Assembly (NCBI GenBank): GCA_002409365.1
Contig: DHUW01000053.1
Location: 681 to 6,216, forward strand
DNA length: 5,536 nucleotides
Direction of reading: 5' to 3'
Origin: Anaerolineaceae bacterium UBA5224
GTDB lineage: Bacteria > Chloroflexota > Anaerolineae > Anaerolineales > Anaerolineaceae
The translations under genes were made by a program, and so were the position numbers. Positions 1 through 5,536 of the stretch are shown here, one piece after another. Below the pieces are notes generated by a model, which saw nothing but the letters and a program-made list of their open reading frames with translations, did not search any database and was not told the DNA's origin. Each line of letters starts with the position of its first letter. The stretch's first letter is position 1.

Positions 1-369
1 ACCAATAACAAAGAAGTCGCTATTTGGAAGTCGATTGAATTCGATCCTGCCGGACAAACCTGGTACGAGAGCGTAGGGCAGGGAATGGGTCAGACTTTGA
101 CCATTGCTGACGAAAAACAGGCTTATACCCTGTCGGACAAGGCTACTTTCCTGGCACATGAAGACTCTTTGGCGCTCCTGCTTGAAACTGCTGATGACAT
201 GAAGAACACCTATTCGATGATCGTCATCTCTGCAGACCGCTTCCCTGAATCGAATGTGAAAGGCGCCCAGGCTTTTGTGGACTGGATTAAGACCGACGAG
301 GCTCGCAAAATGATTGCTGAATTCGGAGTTGCCGAATACGGTGAACCCCTTTTCTTCAATCTGGACTAA
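1..369 (+). CDS. tupA: Tungstate ABC transporter substrate-binding protein TupA, C-terminal part (5' end outside window)
   Basis: This is the last 122 codons of an extracytoplasmic tungstate-binding protein, open from base 1 and ending at TAA 367-369. TupA captures tungstate outside the membrane and delivers it to TupB/TupC. The visible part carries the conserved TupA segment: an AIWK stretch, then WYESVGQGMGQTL, then an AYTLSDKATFLA-like block and a closing region with FVDWIKTDEAR and a final FGVAEYGEPLF. These blocks distinguish the TupA family from the general molybdate protein ModA. Known TupA proteins are about 270 residues, so the signal peptide and the N-terminal half, including the oxyanion-binding threonine/serine motif, lie upstream and cannot be checked. 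The permease gene follows after 51 bases and the ATPase after that, which is the standard tup order and strongly supports the call. Whether it prefers tungstate or molybdate cannot be settled from this fragment. Confidence 0.9.
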   Translation, partial: TNNKEVAIWKSIEFDPAGQTWYESVGQGMGQTLTIADEKQAYTLSDKATFLAHEDSLALLLETADDMKNTYSMIVISADRFPESNVKGAQAFVDWIKTDEARKMIAEFGVAEYGEPLFFNLD

Positions 370-385
370 ACCTTTATAATATTTG

Positions 386-410
386 CCGGAAGGGCGTATT
401 GCCCTTCCGG
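386..410 (+). promoter_or_regulatory. Perfect intergenic hairpin between tupA and tupB, overlapping the tupB ribosome binding site
   Basis: CCGGAAGGGC (386-395) pairs perfectly with GCCCTTCCGG (401-410) around the 5-base loop GTATT. No T-run follows, so it is not a standard intrinsic terminator. The probable tupB Shine-Dalgarno GGAG is at 409-412, and its first two bases are in the stem. By analogy with other ABC importer operons, such a hairpin could protect the 3' end of the tupA message and lower tupB translation, giving more binding protein than permease. The structure is visible directly; the role is inferred. Confidence 0.7.
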
Positions 411-420
411 AGACTTCAAA

Positions 421-1107
421 TTGGAACTGATCAACTCCATCTTCAACCTTTTATTTGGCTCAGATCCTGAACTGCGCCGGATCATTGCAGTCACCCTGCA
501 AATGTCCTTTTTCAGTACGTTCTTGTCTGCAATGATTGGGATTCCGGCAGGCGTACTCTTGGGTGCCAACGAATTCCGGGGAAAAACCTTTATCAGCCGC
601 CTGGTAAATACTATGCTCGGACTTCCTCCCGTTGTGGCTGGTCTGATTGTTCTGCTTTTGCTTTCACGTAGCGGTCCACTAGGTAGTCTGAACCTGCTCT
701 ACACAATACAGGCGATGGTTATAGCCCAGGTGCTGCTGATCACCCCCTACATAACTGCCATGACCTCCAATCTTGTCGGCGTCAATGCGTCGGTTATCAA
801 TGAGACATTGGCAGGCATTGGTATTCGCGGTACAAAACGTCTGAAATACTTCCTACTCGACTTTCGTGTGCCTTTTTTGACTATTATCCTGGCTGGCTTT
901 GGCAGGTCGATTGCTGAGGTTGGTGCAGTTCAAATGGTTGGAGGGAATATTCAATTCAAAACGCGTGTCATGACGACGGCAATCATGATGCAGACCAACA
1001 TGGGTCGCTTTGATTTTGCCATTGCCCTGGGTATCATTCTGCTGCTCATCTCCTTCTTGATCAATTCGGTCGTTAATCGCGTCCAGAAGGTGGCGGCTGA
1101 TGATTGA
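421..1107 (+). CDS. tupB: Tungstate ABC transporter permease TupB
   Basis: This 228-residue inner-membrane permease forms the tungstate channel with TupA and TupC. It is a hydrophobic protein with about five predicted membrane segments, roughly residues 21-48, 61-82, 92-115, 152-175 and 198-219. A cytoplasmic loop resembling the EAA coupling motif starts at E128, with G134 at the expected offset and a proline at 151; this loop docks on the ATPase. Conserved blocks include LGLPPVVAGL (66-75) and GRSIAEVGAVQMVGGNI (161-177), typical of molybdate/tungstate-type permeases. The start is TTG: it sits 8 bases after GGAG (409-412), and no ATG or GTG lies upstream in frame after the tupA stop. A later ATG at 502 would remove the N-terminus and part of the first helix. 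Length and gene order match the family. The rare start codon and the hairpin at its ribosome binding site suggest modest translation. Confidence 0.9.
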   Translation: MELINSIFNLLFGSDPELRRIIAVTLQMSFFSTFLSAMIGIPAGVLLGANEFRGKTFISRLVNTMLGLPPVVAGLIVLLLLSRSGPLGSLNLLYTIQAMVIAQVLLITPYITAMTSNLVGVNASVINETLAGIGIRGTKRLKYFLLDFRVPFLTIILAGFGRSIAEVGAVQMVGGNIQFKTRVMTTAIMMQTNMGRFDFAIALGIILLLISFLINSVVNRVQKVAADD

Positions 1108-1774
1108 GCTGAAAGACATTTTGGTTAAGACCAAAGGCCGTGTGATCCTGGATGTTCCCAGTTTGATTTTCAAAAATGGTAAACGTTATGGCATCATCGG
1201 CGAGAATGGTAGCGGGAAAACAACACTTCTGCGAGTTTTGATGGGAACTTTACAGCCAAGCCAGGGTTCAATTGAAGGTTTGAAGCTGAACAACAATGTG
1301 GGTTATTTACCACAATCACCTTACGCTTTTTCTTTTTCCGTTATCAGAAATGTAAGTATGACTCTGGAAAACTTGCAAAATCGGGATGAGGTGGCAATAT
1401 CTGCTTTGGAAAAAGTGGGCCTTGGGTCTCTGATTGAAGCAAAAGGAAACAATCTTTCGGGTGGCGAGAAACAGCGCCTCGGTTTAGCCAGAGTATTGGC
1501 GGTTCCCAAGGAGGTTTTGCTTCTGGATGAACCTACCTCAGCGACAGACATTCGCGGAATGGATCTGATCGAAGCGTTACTACAGCAATGGTTTGAGCAG
1601 ACCAGGGGCTTGCTCATTTTCACGACTCACGCTCCAGCCCAGGCATTACGTCTTGCGGATGAAATCATATTCCTGGAAAAGGGCAGAGTTGTGGAGACAG
1701 GAACTCCTGAAATTTTATTCAACAACCCTCAGAAACTTGAAACCCAGGCTTTTCTATCCCACTGGTCGATTTGA
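1100..1774 (+). CDS. tupC: Tungstate ABC transporter ATP-binding protein TupC
   Basis: This 224-residue ATPase powers tungstate import through TupB. All nucleotide-binding motifs are present in order: Walker A GENGSGKT (residues 34-41), Q-loop Q72 in LPQSP, signature LSGGE (119-123), Walker B ending in LLLDE (140-144, catalytic E144), a D-loop read as SATD (147-150) and the H-loop histidine H177 in TTHAP. There is no C-terminal TOBE regulatory domain, unlike the larger molybdate ATPase ModC; the short form fits TupC. The ATG at 1100 lies inside the end of tupB (overlap 1100-1107), with AGAAGG at 1085-1090 as its likely ribosome binding site, so the two genes are probably translationally coupled. 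No clear terminator follows. The family is secure from motifs; the tungstate assignment rests on its neighbours. Confidence 0.9.
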   Translation: MIELKDILVKTKGRVILDVPSLIFKNGKRYGIIGENGSGKTTLLRVLMGTLQPSQGSIEGLKLNNNVGYLPQSPYAFSFSVIRNVSMTLENLQNRDEVAISALEKVGLGSLIEAKGNNLSGGEKQRLGLARVLAVPKEVLLLDEPTSATDIRGMDLIEALLQQWFEQTRGLLIFTTHAPAQALRLADEIIFLEKGRVVETGTPEILFNNPQKLETQAFLSHWSI

Positions 1775-1984
1775 TGACAATTGTCTATTGAGGTCGATGG
1801 CTTCGAAATAAGTAGTGGATACTTGTCATGGTCTCCCTGTAAACTGAATGGCGCAAGATCATTCCCTACCCCAAAAAACCCGGGACCGCAAGGGATCCAT
1901 TCGCTTTGCTGCCAAGACAAGCCAGTTCCTTTCAGCTTTTGAATCTTCAGCTATCAGTATCAGCTACCGATTGGCTATTCATCC

Positions 1985-2013
1985 TTGACCGAAATCGGTT
2001 TGGAGGTTAGGAT
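1985..2013 (+). promoter_or_regulatory. Probable sigma-70-type promoter of serC
   Basis: TTGACC (1985-1990) and TAGGAT (2008-2013) lie 17 bases apart. Each differs from the consensus -35 and -10 boxes at one or two positions. Transcription would begin near 2020 and give an untranslated leader of about 85 bases before serC. It is the best promoter match in the gap, but it was found by eye only. Confidence 0.5.
1988..1999. promoter_or_regulatory. Inverted repeat over the serC -35 box, possible operator
   Basis: ACCGA and TCGGT flank two A residues (1988-1999). This dyad covers the last bases of the proposed -35 box and the start of the spacer. Another ACCGAT lies 22 bases upstream (1966-1971), about two helical turns away on the same face. 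A repressor or activator site is possible, but a 5-base dyad can occur by chance and no known regulator motif is recognised. Confidence 0.3.
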
Positions 2014-2105
2014 TTTAGTAACAATCAAGCCTCACTCACAAGGCAGCATAAAACACCGCCAGGTGTCCGAATACGATAACATTAGATTTTAAAAGGAGAG
2101 ATTTT

Positions 2106-3197
2106 ATGTTAAAGTACGACCGCGTCTACAACTTTTCAGCAGGTCCCAGCACACTTCCCGTACCAGTATTAGAAGAAGTTCGAGATGAAATGATGAACTA
2201 CCGGGGTTCCGGTATGTGCGTTATGGAAATGAGCCATCGCAGCAAAGTCTTCATCAAAATTGCCGAGGAAGCTGAAGCCGACCTGCGCGAGCTGATGAGT
2301 ATCCCTGACAATTACAAAATCCTGTTTATTCAAGGCGGTGCAACGCTGCAATTTGCCATGATCCCGATGAATCTTATGATCAACGGGGTCGCGGACTACA
2401 TCGTGACTGGTAACTGGTCCAATAAAGCCTATACCGAAGCCAAAAAGTTCGGAAAAATCAACCTGGTAGCTTCCAGCAAGGACAAAAACTTTAGTTACAT
2501 CCCTGATGTTTCCGACCTTCCGATTTCTGAAGATGCTGATTATGTTTATATTTGTGAAAATGAGACGATCCACGGTACTACTTATCAGAAACTCCCCAAT
2601 ACCAAGGGAAAAACATTGGTGTCCGACCAAAGCTCCATGTTCCTCTCCAAACCAGTGAATGTCAGCGATTACGGTTTGATTTATGGCGGTGTGCAGAAAA
2701 ATGTCGGTCCAGCAGGATTGGCGATCGTGATTATCCGCGAAGATCTGATCCGCACTGATTTGCCCGAAACTGTCCCGACCTACATGCGTTATGACATCCA
2801 TGCTGATAATGACTCCATGTATAACACTCCCAATTGCTGGGCAATTTACGTCTGCGGAAAGGTGTTCAAGTATCTGAAGAACCTGGGTGGTCTGGAAGCA
2901 ATGAATCAGATCAATATCGAAAAAGCAAAACCTCTGTATGACTTCCTGGATAACAGCAAGATGTTCAAGGGCACCGTTGTCAAAGAAGATCGTTCCCTGA
3001 TGAACGTTCCTTTCGTTACTGAAAGTCCTGAACTGGATGCCGAAGTTGTGGCTGCCAGCAAGGCCGCCGGTTTTGACAACCTCAAGGGGCACAAATCGGT
3101 CGGCGGTTTACGTGCTTCCATCTATAATGCCATGCCCAAAGAAGGCGTAGATGCACTGGTCGAATTTCTGAAAGATTTCGAAGCCAAACACGGCTAA
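2106..3197 (+). CDS. serC: Phosphoserine aminotransferase SerC
   Basis: SerC is a cytoplasmic PLP enzyme that converts 3-phosphohydroxypyruvate and glutamate to 3-phosphoserine and 2-oxoglutarate, the second step of serine synthesis. In organisms with the DXP-independent of PdxJ-lacking routes aside, the same enzyme can also serve the PdxB-type vitamin B6 pathway. The 363-residue length is normal for the family. Visible features are the N-terminal YNFSAGPS (8-15), SHRS (43-46) at the substrate site, the phosphate-binding GGAT (77-80), W104 that stacks on the cofactor ring, D174 in VSDQSS contacting the pyridine nitrogen, the PLP-binding lysine K198 in GGVQKNVGP, and the C-terminal KSVGGLRASIYNA block (330-342) with the substrate arginine R336. 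ATG follows AGGAG (2094-2098) by 7 bases. It has its own promoter and a strong terminator, so it appears to be a single-gene unit; serA is not adjacent. Confidence 0.97.
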   Translation: MLKYDRVYNFSAGPSTLPVPVLEEVRDEMMNYRGSGMCVMEMSHRSKVFIKIAEEAEADLRELMSIPDNYKILFIQGGATLQFAMIPMNLMINGVADYIVTGNWSNKAYTEAKKFGKINLVASSKDKNFSYIPDVSDLPISEDADYVYICENETIHGTTYQKLPNTKGKTLVSDQSSMFLSKPVNVSDYGLIYGGVQKNVGPAGLAIVIIREDLIRTDLPETVPTYMRYDIHADNDSMYNTPNCWAIYVCGKVFKYLKNLGGLEAMNQINIEKAKPLYDFLDNSKMFKGTVVKEDRSLMNVPFVTESPELDAEVVAASKAAGFDNLKGHKSVGGLRASIYNAMPKEGVDALVEFLKDFEAKHG

Positions 3198-3231
3198 TCA
3201 CCAAATATAGTTAGTCAACGTCTTGTTGTGA

Positions 3232-3269
3232 AATGCCCTTCGCGGAGCGAAGGGCATTCTCTTGTTTTT
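3232..3269 (+). terminator. Intrinsic terminator of serC
   Basis: A perfect 12-bp stem, AATGCCCTTCGC (3232-3243) with GCGAAGGGCATT (3247-3258), closes a GGA loop and is followed by CTCTTG and a run of five T (3265-3269). It starts 34 bases after the serC stop. The T-run is slightly displaced from the stem, but the stem is long and GC-rich. Confidence 0.85.
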
Positions 3270-3317
3270 GCATTCTGAGCTGCTTCTTGTTTTCTTAATC
3301 CTGATCCAATTTGATCT

Positions 3318-3347
3318 GTCACACAGAGTTACCTTTTTTTGTATAAT
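3318..3347 (+). promoter_or_regulatory. Promoter of the membrane protein gene at 3377
   Basis: A perfect TATAAT box lies at 3342-3347. The best -35 partner is GTCACA (3318-3323), 4 of 6 matches to TTGACA at 18-base spacing. A T-run (3334-3340) fills the end of the spacer. The start of transcription would fall near 3354, only about 23 bases before the gene. It sits just after the serC terminator, as expected for a new transcription unit. Confidence 0.6.
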
Positions 3348-3353
3348 AAAAAC

Positions 3354-3380
3354 ATGAGCGTTCCAAGAGGAAGAAAATGA
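3354..3380 (+). CDS. Possible 8-residue leader peptide overlapping the next gene
   Basis: ATG at 3354 opens a tiny frame, MSVPRGRK, whose TGA stop (3378-3380) overlaps the ATG of the downstream gene (3377-3379) in an ATGA junction. The predicted transcription start falls at or within a few bases of this ATG, so it would be leaderless. Its last codons contain the AGAGGAAG that serves as the ribosome binding site of the next gene. This could couple translation or simply be chance; nothing in the peptide is recognisable. Confidence 0.2.
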   Translation: MSVPRGRK

Positions 3381-4129
3381 GACAAAAATTCCTGTTGATA
3401 GCCGTTTTAGTACTAGTGATCGCCGCCTTTCTACCCTTTGAAGCAGTATCTGCAAAGCAGGTGCGAACGCCTGGGCTTTCGATTTTTGTAATCAAGGCGC
3501 CTAAAGATCTGAAATTATTCATCCAATTCCGAAACAGCGCACTTCCAGAACCTCTCGCAATGGAGCGTGTTTCGCGCTACTGGGAAACTTACTACAATTA
3601 TTACTACCAACGCCTGCCCGGCAGGTTCGATGAAGACTTCATCGGTGCAAAACTGATCGTCCGATCCTCGCAGTATTCTTACGAGTTGCCAATCTCAAAG
3701 GACCCTGAGATGCGTCCAGATAAGCGCCTGATGACACTCGATCTGAAGCAAGGCACCCTGGTCTATGGCGAACCAGATTGGCGTGCGCCACTTTCGGTAG
3801 CGGGGCGCGTGATGCTCACACTGGTACTGGAAGGTGCTGTGTTTTATCTATTCGGAATGCGAGACAAATCGAGTTGGCTCGGCTTCTTCATTCTCAACCT
3901 GATTACCCAAAGCTTGCTGAGTATCTTTCTGGTGCACCCGTTCGAAGCCAAAGGCGACTATTTTATGCTGGTCTTTTACAGCGTTGCGATCATTCTAGTG
4001 GAAGCGGCAGTTTATTACTTCACATTTAAAGAGGTCGAACTGAACCACAAAGCACTTTTGCTTGCTTTAGTTGCCAATTTGGTTGGCTTTTTTTTGGGGG
4101 GCTGGATCATGCCCATCTTCCCAGCATAA
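3377..4129 (+). CDS. Uncharacterised membrane protein with signal peptide, external domain and four C-terminal helices
   Basis: I do not recognise this 250-residue protein. Residues 1-26 look like a signal peptide (MRQK, then a hydrophobic core, with a plausible cleavage after AVSA at 23-26). Residues 27 to about 138 form a soluble, probably extracytoplasmic region with a tyrosine-dense patch (Y68, Y72, Y73, Y75-Y77 within 66-80). Four hydrophobic helices follow at about 139-160, 166-186, 194-217 and 225-246, with short charged loops between. The arrangement of a beta-type external domain before a compact helical bundle resembles a small sensor or envelope protein, but no catalytic or binding motif is visible. 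ATG at 3377 follows AGAGG (3366-3370) by 6 bases, and a promoter lies directly upstream. No terminator is evident after it. The gene is very likely real; its function is unknown. Confidence 0.85.
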   Translation: MRQKFLLIAVLVLVIAAFLPFEAVSAKQVRTPGLSIFVIKAPKDLKLFIQFRNSALPEPLAMERVSRYWETYYNYYYQRLPGRFDEDFIGAKLIVRSSQYSYELPISKDPEMRPDKRLMTLDLKQGTLVYGEPDWRAPLSVAGRVMLTLVLEGAVFYLFGMRDKSSWLGFFILNLITQSLLSIFLVHPFEAKGDYFMLVFYSVAIILVEAAVYYFTFKEVELNHKALLLALVANLVGFFLGGWIMPIFPA

Positions 4130-4394
4130 ATTTAAATTCTCCCAAGTCAGGCAGAAAATCGAGGGTACAATGCAGACACTACGCGAAAAAAGGATGTGTA
4201 CGTGTTTGTGGAATGTGTTAATGATGGACAATTCCTGTATCTTTATATTTTTGATAAAATCAAGAAACGTTTGGGGTGTTTTACCAGCCTTTCTTCTTCA
4301 TCCTCGCAAAATTTACAGATCTTATATTGACACATTCATGAGAGCACCTTTGAGTGCGACATAGACTTTATTAGGAAAAATAGGAGAATTTCAA
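4130..4394. other. AT-rich non-coding gap between the membrane protein and EcsC-like genes
   Basis: These 265 bases look more AT-rich than the flanking genes and hold no convincing gene or terminator. A perfect TTGACA is present at 4327-4332 and a TATATT at 4244-4249, but neither has a well-spaced partner. A small stem GCAC/GTGC (4344-4347 with 4354-4357) lies just before the ribosome binding site of the next gene. A 64-codon frame from 4170 has no recognisable protein features and was not called. Confidence 0.5.
4327..4355 (+). promoter_or_regulatory. Weak promoter candidate for the EcsC-like gene
   Basis: The -35 box is a perfect TTGACA (4327-4332), but the hexamer 17 bases on, TTGAGT (4350-4355), matches the -10 consensus at only 3 of 6 positions. 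A good -35 with a poor -10 suggests either an activator-dependent promoter or a chance match. Confidence 0.3.
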
Positions 4395-5423
4395 ATGGCT
4401 CAACCGGTTTCATTTACATCCATCATTGAGGGGGCATCAAAACTCCCCTTCGTACACGTCGACAGAAAAGATTTTCTTACCAAGAATTTGAGCAGGCTCA
4501 CAACCGAATCACAGCTTCAGAAAGCTCTGGTCAATGGAACGCTTCACGCAAACATTCCTGTAGCGACGTTAGACAGCCTTGCGAATGCTGTTGTTAACGC
4601 GGAGACTGTCAGGGTGACCGCTATATCAACCGCAGCAGGTTTGCCAGGTGGAATCGCCATGGCTGCAACCATACCAGCTGACCTGGCGCAATTCTACGGT
4701 TTTGTAATCCGGATCGCGCAAGAATTAGCATATATCTATGGTTGGAGCGAGATATTTACTGAGTCTTCTAGGCTTGATAGCGCGTCGGAGTCCCAGCTTA
4801 TTCTCTTTATTGGTGTCATGTCTGGGGTGGGAGTCGCCAACAAAGCAGTCACAAAACTATTTGGTGAGACTGCAATGAAGGCTGTGGCAAAAAAAGTTGC
4901 TGCGCAAGCGCTTACTAAAACTTGGTATTTTCCACTCGTAAAGAAAATCGCGGCAATGTTGGGCCAAAAAGTAGTTAAAGCAACATTTGCCCAGGGTGTT
5001 TCAAAAGCTGTTCCGGTTCTTGGTGGAGCGATATCGGGTGGTCTTACATTGGCAACTTTCAAGCCCATGGCAATCAAACTCAAGAACCATCTTTCAACAT
5101 TAGCACACATGTCTCCGGAAGAATTTGTTGCCTATGAAGCAGCTAATCAAATCAATATGGAAGATGCGGTTGTAAATGAAAGAATCATTGATGTGGTGGT
5201 AGAGGATATTGCGACCAACTTCTGGGTATGTACCTGCGGTCATAAATGCCAGGGCAAGTTTTGCCCTGAATGTGGTAGTGCGAAACCAGCTGGAATACCA
5301 CAATATCGGTGTGATAAGTGCAGCTGGGAACCAGCTGATAGGACTAAGCCCCCAAAATTCTGCCCAGAGTGCGGAGATAAGTTTGATGAGGGAGATATCG
5401 TGTTGGTATACGCTACTTATTAA
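4395..5423 (+). CDS. EcsC-like helical domain protein with two C-terminal zinc ribbons
   Basis: This 342-residue protein has two parts. Residues about 60-230 are alanine- and glycine-rich, with hydrophobic helices; the block GLPGGIAMAATIPADLAQFY (82-101), followed by IAQELAYIYGW (107-117), resembles the EcsC protein family (PF12787), whose biochemical function is unknown. Residues 276-329 form two zinc ribbons: C279/C281 (or C285) with C290/C293, and C306/C309 with C323/C326. The tail motifs, CxC...GKFCPECG and then YRCDKCSWEP...PKFCPECG, are like tails of other bacterial cytoplasmic proteins, including some SPFH-domain proteins. No signal peptide is seen, so it is probably cytoplasmic or membrane-associated. 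ATG follows AGGAG (4382-4386) by 8 bases. It appears to be a single-gene unit ending at a strong terminator. The zinc ribbons are clear; the EcsC assignment is by recall of motif shape and needs a profile search. No function is assigned. Confidence 0.85.
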   Translation: MAQPVSFTSIIEGASKLPFVHVDRKDFLTKNLSRLTTESQLQKALVNGTLHANIPVATLDSLANAVVNAETVRVTAISTAAGLPGGIAMAATIPADLAQFYGFVIRIAQELAYIYGWSEIFTESSRLDSASESQLILFIGVMSGVGVANKAVTKLFGETAMKAVAKKVAAQALTKTWYFPLVKKIAAMLGQKVVKATFAQGVSKAVPVLGGAISGGLTLATFKPMAIKLKNHLSTLAHMSPEEFVAYEAANQINMEDAVVNERIIDVVVEDIATNFWVCTCGHKCQGKFCPECGSAKPAGIPQYRCDKCSWEPADRTKPPKFCPECGDKFDEGDIVLVYATY

Positions 5424-5432
5424 ACATAGTAC

Positions 5433-5478
5433 AAAAAAACGAAGCGGTGAGGAGAAAACTCATCGCTTCGTTTAATTT
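5433..5478. terminator. Bidirectional intrinsic terminator
   Basis: A 15-bp stem pairs 5437-5451 with 5459-5473, with a single G-T pair (5447/5463) and the 7-base loop GAGAAAA. Seven A residues precede or enter the left arm (5433-5439) and TTTAATTT follows on the right (5471-5478). The A-run becomes a T-run on the - strand, so the structure can end transcription from both sides. It begins only 10 bases after the EcsC-like gene. Confidence 0.85.
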
Positions 5479-5487
5479 CCAAAAAAA

Positions 5488-5536
5488 TCAACTCTCATAA
5501 TCGATATGTTTGTTTGAATCCATATTGAAATAGTTT
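5488..5536 (-). CDS. Possible 3' end of a converging gene (partial)
   Basis: On the - strand a frame enters from the right edge and ends at TGA (plus-strand 5488-5490), reading NYFNMDSNKHIDYES. The polar, charged tail looks like a protein C-terminus, and the bidirectional terminator would suit a converging gene here. Only 15 codons are visible and other - strand frames are also open for a similar distance, so this is a weak call with no product. Confidence 0.3.
   Translation of the reverse strand, partial: NYFNMDSNKHIDYES

Larger units (their letters stand above)
1775..2105. other. Non-coding stretch between tupC and serC
   Basis: These 331 bases hold no credible gene; short open frames here lack ribosome binding sites and recognisable content. 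Right after the tupC stop is a 10-base palindrome, GACAATTGTC (1776-1785), flanked by two copies of GGTCGAT (1764-1770 and 1792-1798). TCAGCTA occurs twice (1947-1953 and 1960-1966). A likely promoter and inverted repeat at 1985-2013 are listed separately. The transcribed leader would contain small stem-loops, such as ACACC/GGTGT (2053-2057 with 2062-2066) and GCCT/AGGC (2029-2032 with 2041-2044). I see no known riboswitch or T-box, and no hairpin with a T-run to end the tup transcript. Confidence 0.6.

Noticed and set aside
370..420. No stop codon in frame between the tupA stop and the tupB start, so read-through of TAA would give a TupA-TupB fusion
   Set aside because: The gap is only 17 codons, so absence of stops is not unusual; tupB has its own ribosome binding site, and a binding protein fused this way is unlikely.
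1729..1920. A 63-codon - strand frame across the end of tupC and the following gap
   Set aside because: It overlaps tupC antisense, lacks a convincing ribosome binding site and has low-information composition.
2020..2105. A riboswitch or T-box in the serC leader
   Set aside because: Only two short stems (4-5 bp) are visible; there is no T-box consensus, no terminator/antiterminator pair and no recognised aptamer core.
2169..3092. A 307-codon open frame on the - strand inside serC
   Set aside because: It lies wholly antisense to a clear full-length serC with all catalytic residues, has no plausible family features, and is best explained by serC codon bias.
4071..4364. A 97-codon + strand frame overlapping the end of the membrane protein gene, or its 64-codon version from ATG 4170
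   Set aside because: The first half is an out-of-frame reading of the upstream gene. The remainder is an arbitrary Cys/Trp/Ile mix with a weak, too-close GAGGG upstream and no recognisable domain.
1..5536. Mobile element, CRISPR array, defence island or tRNA/rRNA
   Set aside because: No transposase or recombinase motif, terminal inverted repeats, regularly spaced repeats or RNA gene signatures were seen on either strand.

Overview
The window looks like an ordinary chromosomal stretch of a mesophilic, probably anaerobic bacterium of moderate GC content (just under 50% by eye). The tungstate transporter, the style of the SerC protein and the unknown membrane protein would fit an Anaerolineae-type Chloroflexota or a clostridial relative. 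That placement is an impression from protein style, not a computed result. All complete genes lie on the + strand.

Layout. Positions 1-1774 hold a tungstate ABC importer in the usual order: the C-terminal part of the binding protein TupA (cut by the window edge), the permease TupB (TTG start) and the ATPase TupC (start overlaps the end of tupB by 8 bases). A perfect 10-bp hairpin lies between tupA and tupB and contains part of the tupB Shine-Dalgarno sequence. A 331-base non-coding stretch (1775-2105) follows, with a plausible promoter and a small inverted repeat. Next comes serC, phosphoserine aminotransferase (2106-3197), closed by a strong intrinsic terminator. A second promoter with a perfect TATAAT box drives an unrecognised 250-residue protein with a signal peptide, an extracytoplasmic domain and four C-terminal membrane helices (3377-4129). 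After a 265-base AT-rich gap comes a 342-residue protein (4395-5423) that joins an EcsC-like helical domain to two C-terminal zinc ribbons. It ends at a hairpin terminator built to work in both directions. A short open frame on the - strand at the right edge may be the 3' end of a converging gene.

How the genes relate. tupABC is one functional unit, supplying tungstate for tungsten cofactor enzymes. serC is an independent serine-biosynthesis (and possibly vitamin B6) gene. The last two genes have no evident functional link to these or to each other. I found no mobile element, CRISPR array, tRNA or rRNA, and no convincing new multi-gene system. The most interesting items are the EcsC-like/zinc-ribbon protein, the hairpin at the tupB ribosome binding site, and a tiny leader ORF that overlaps the start of the membrane protein gene.
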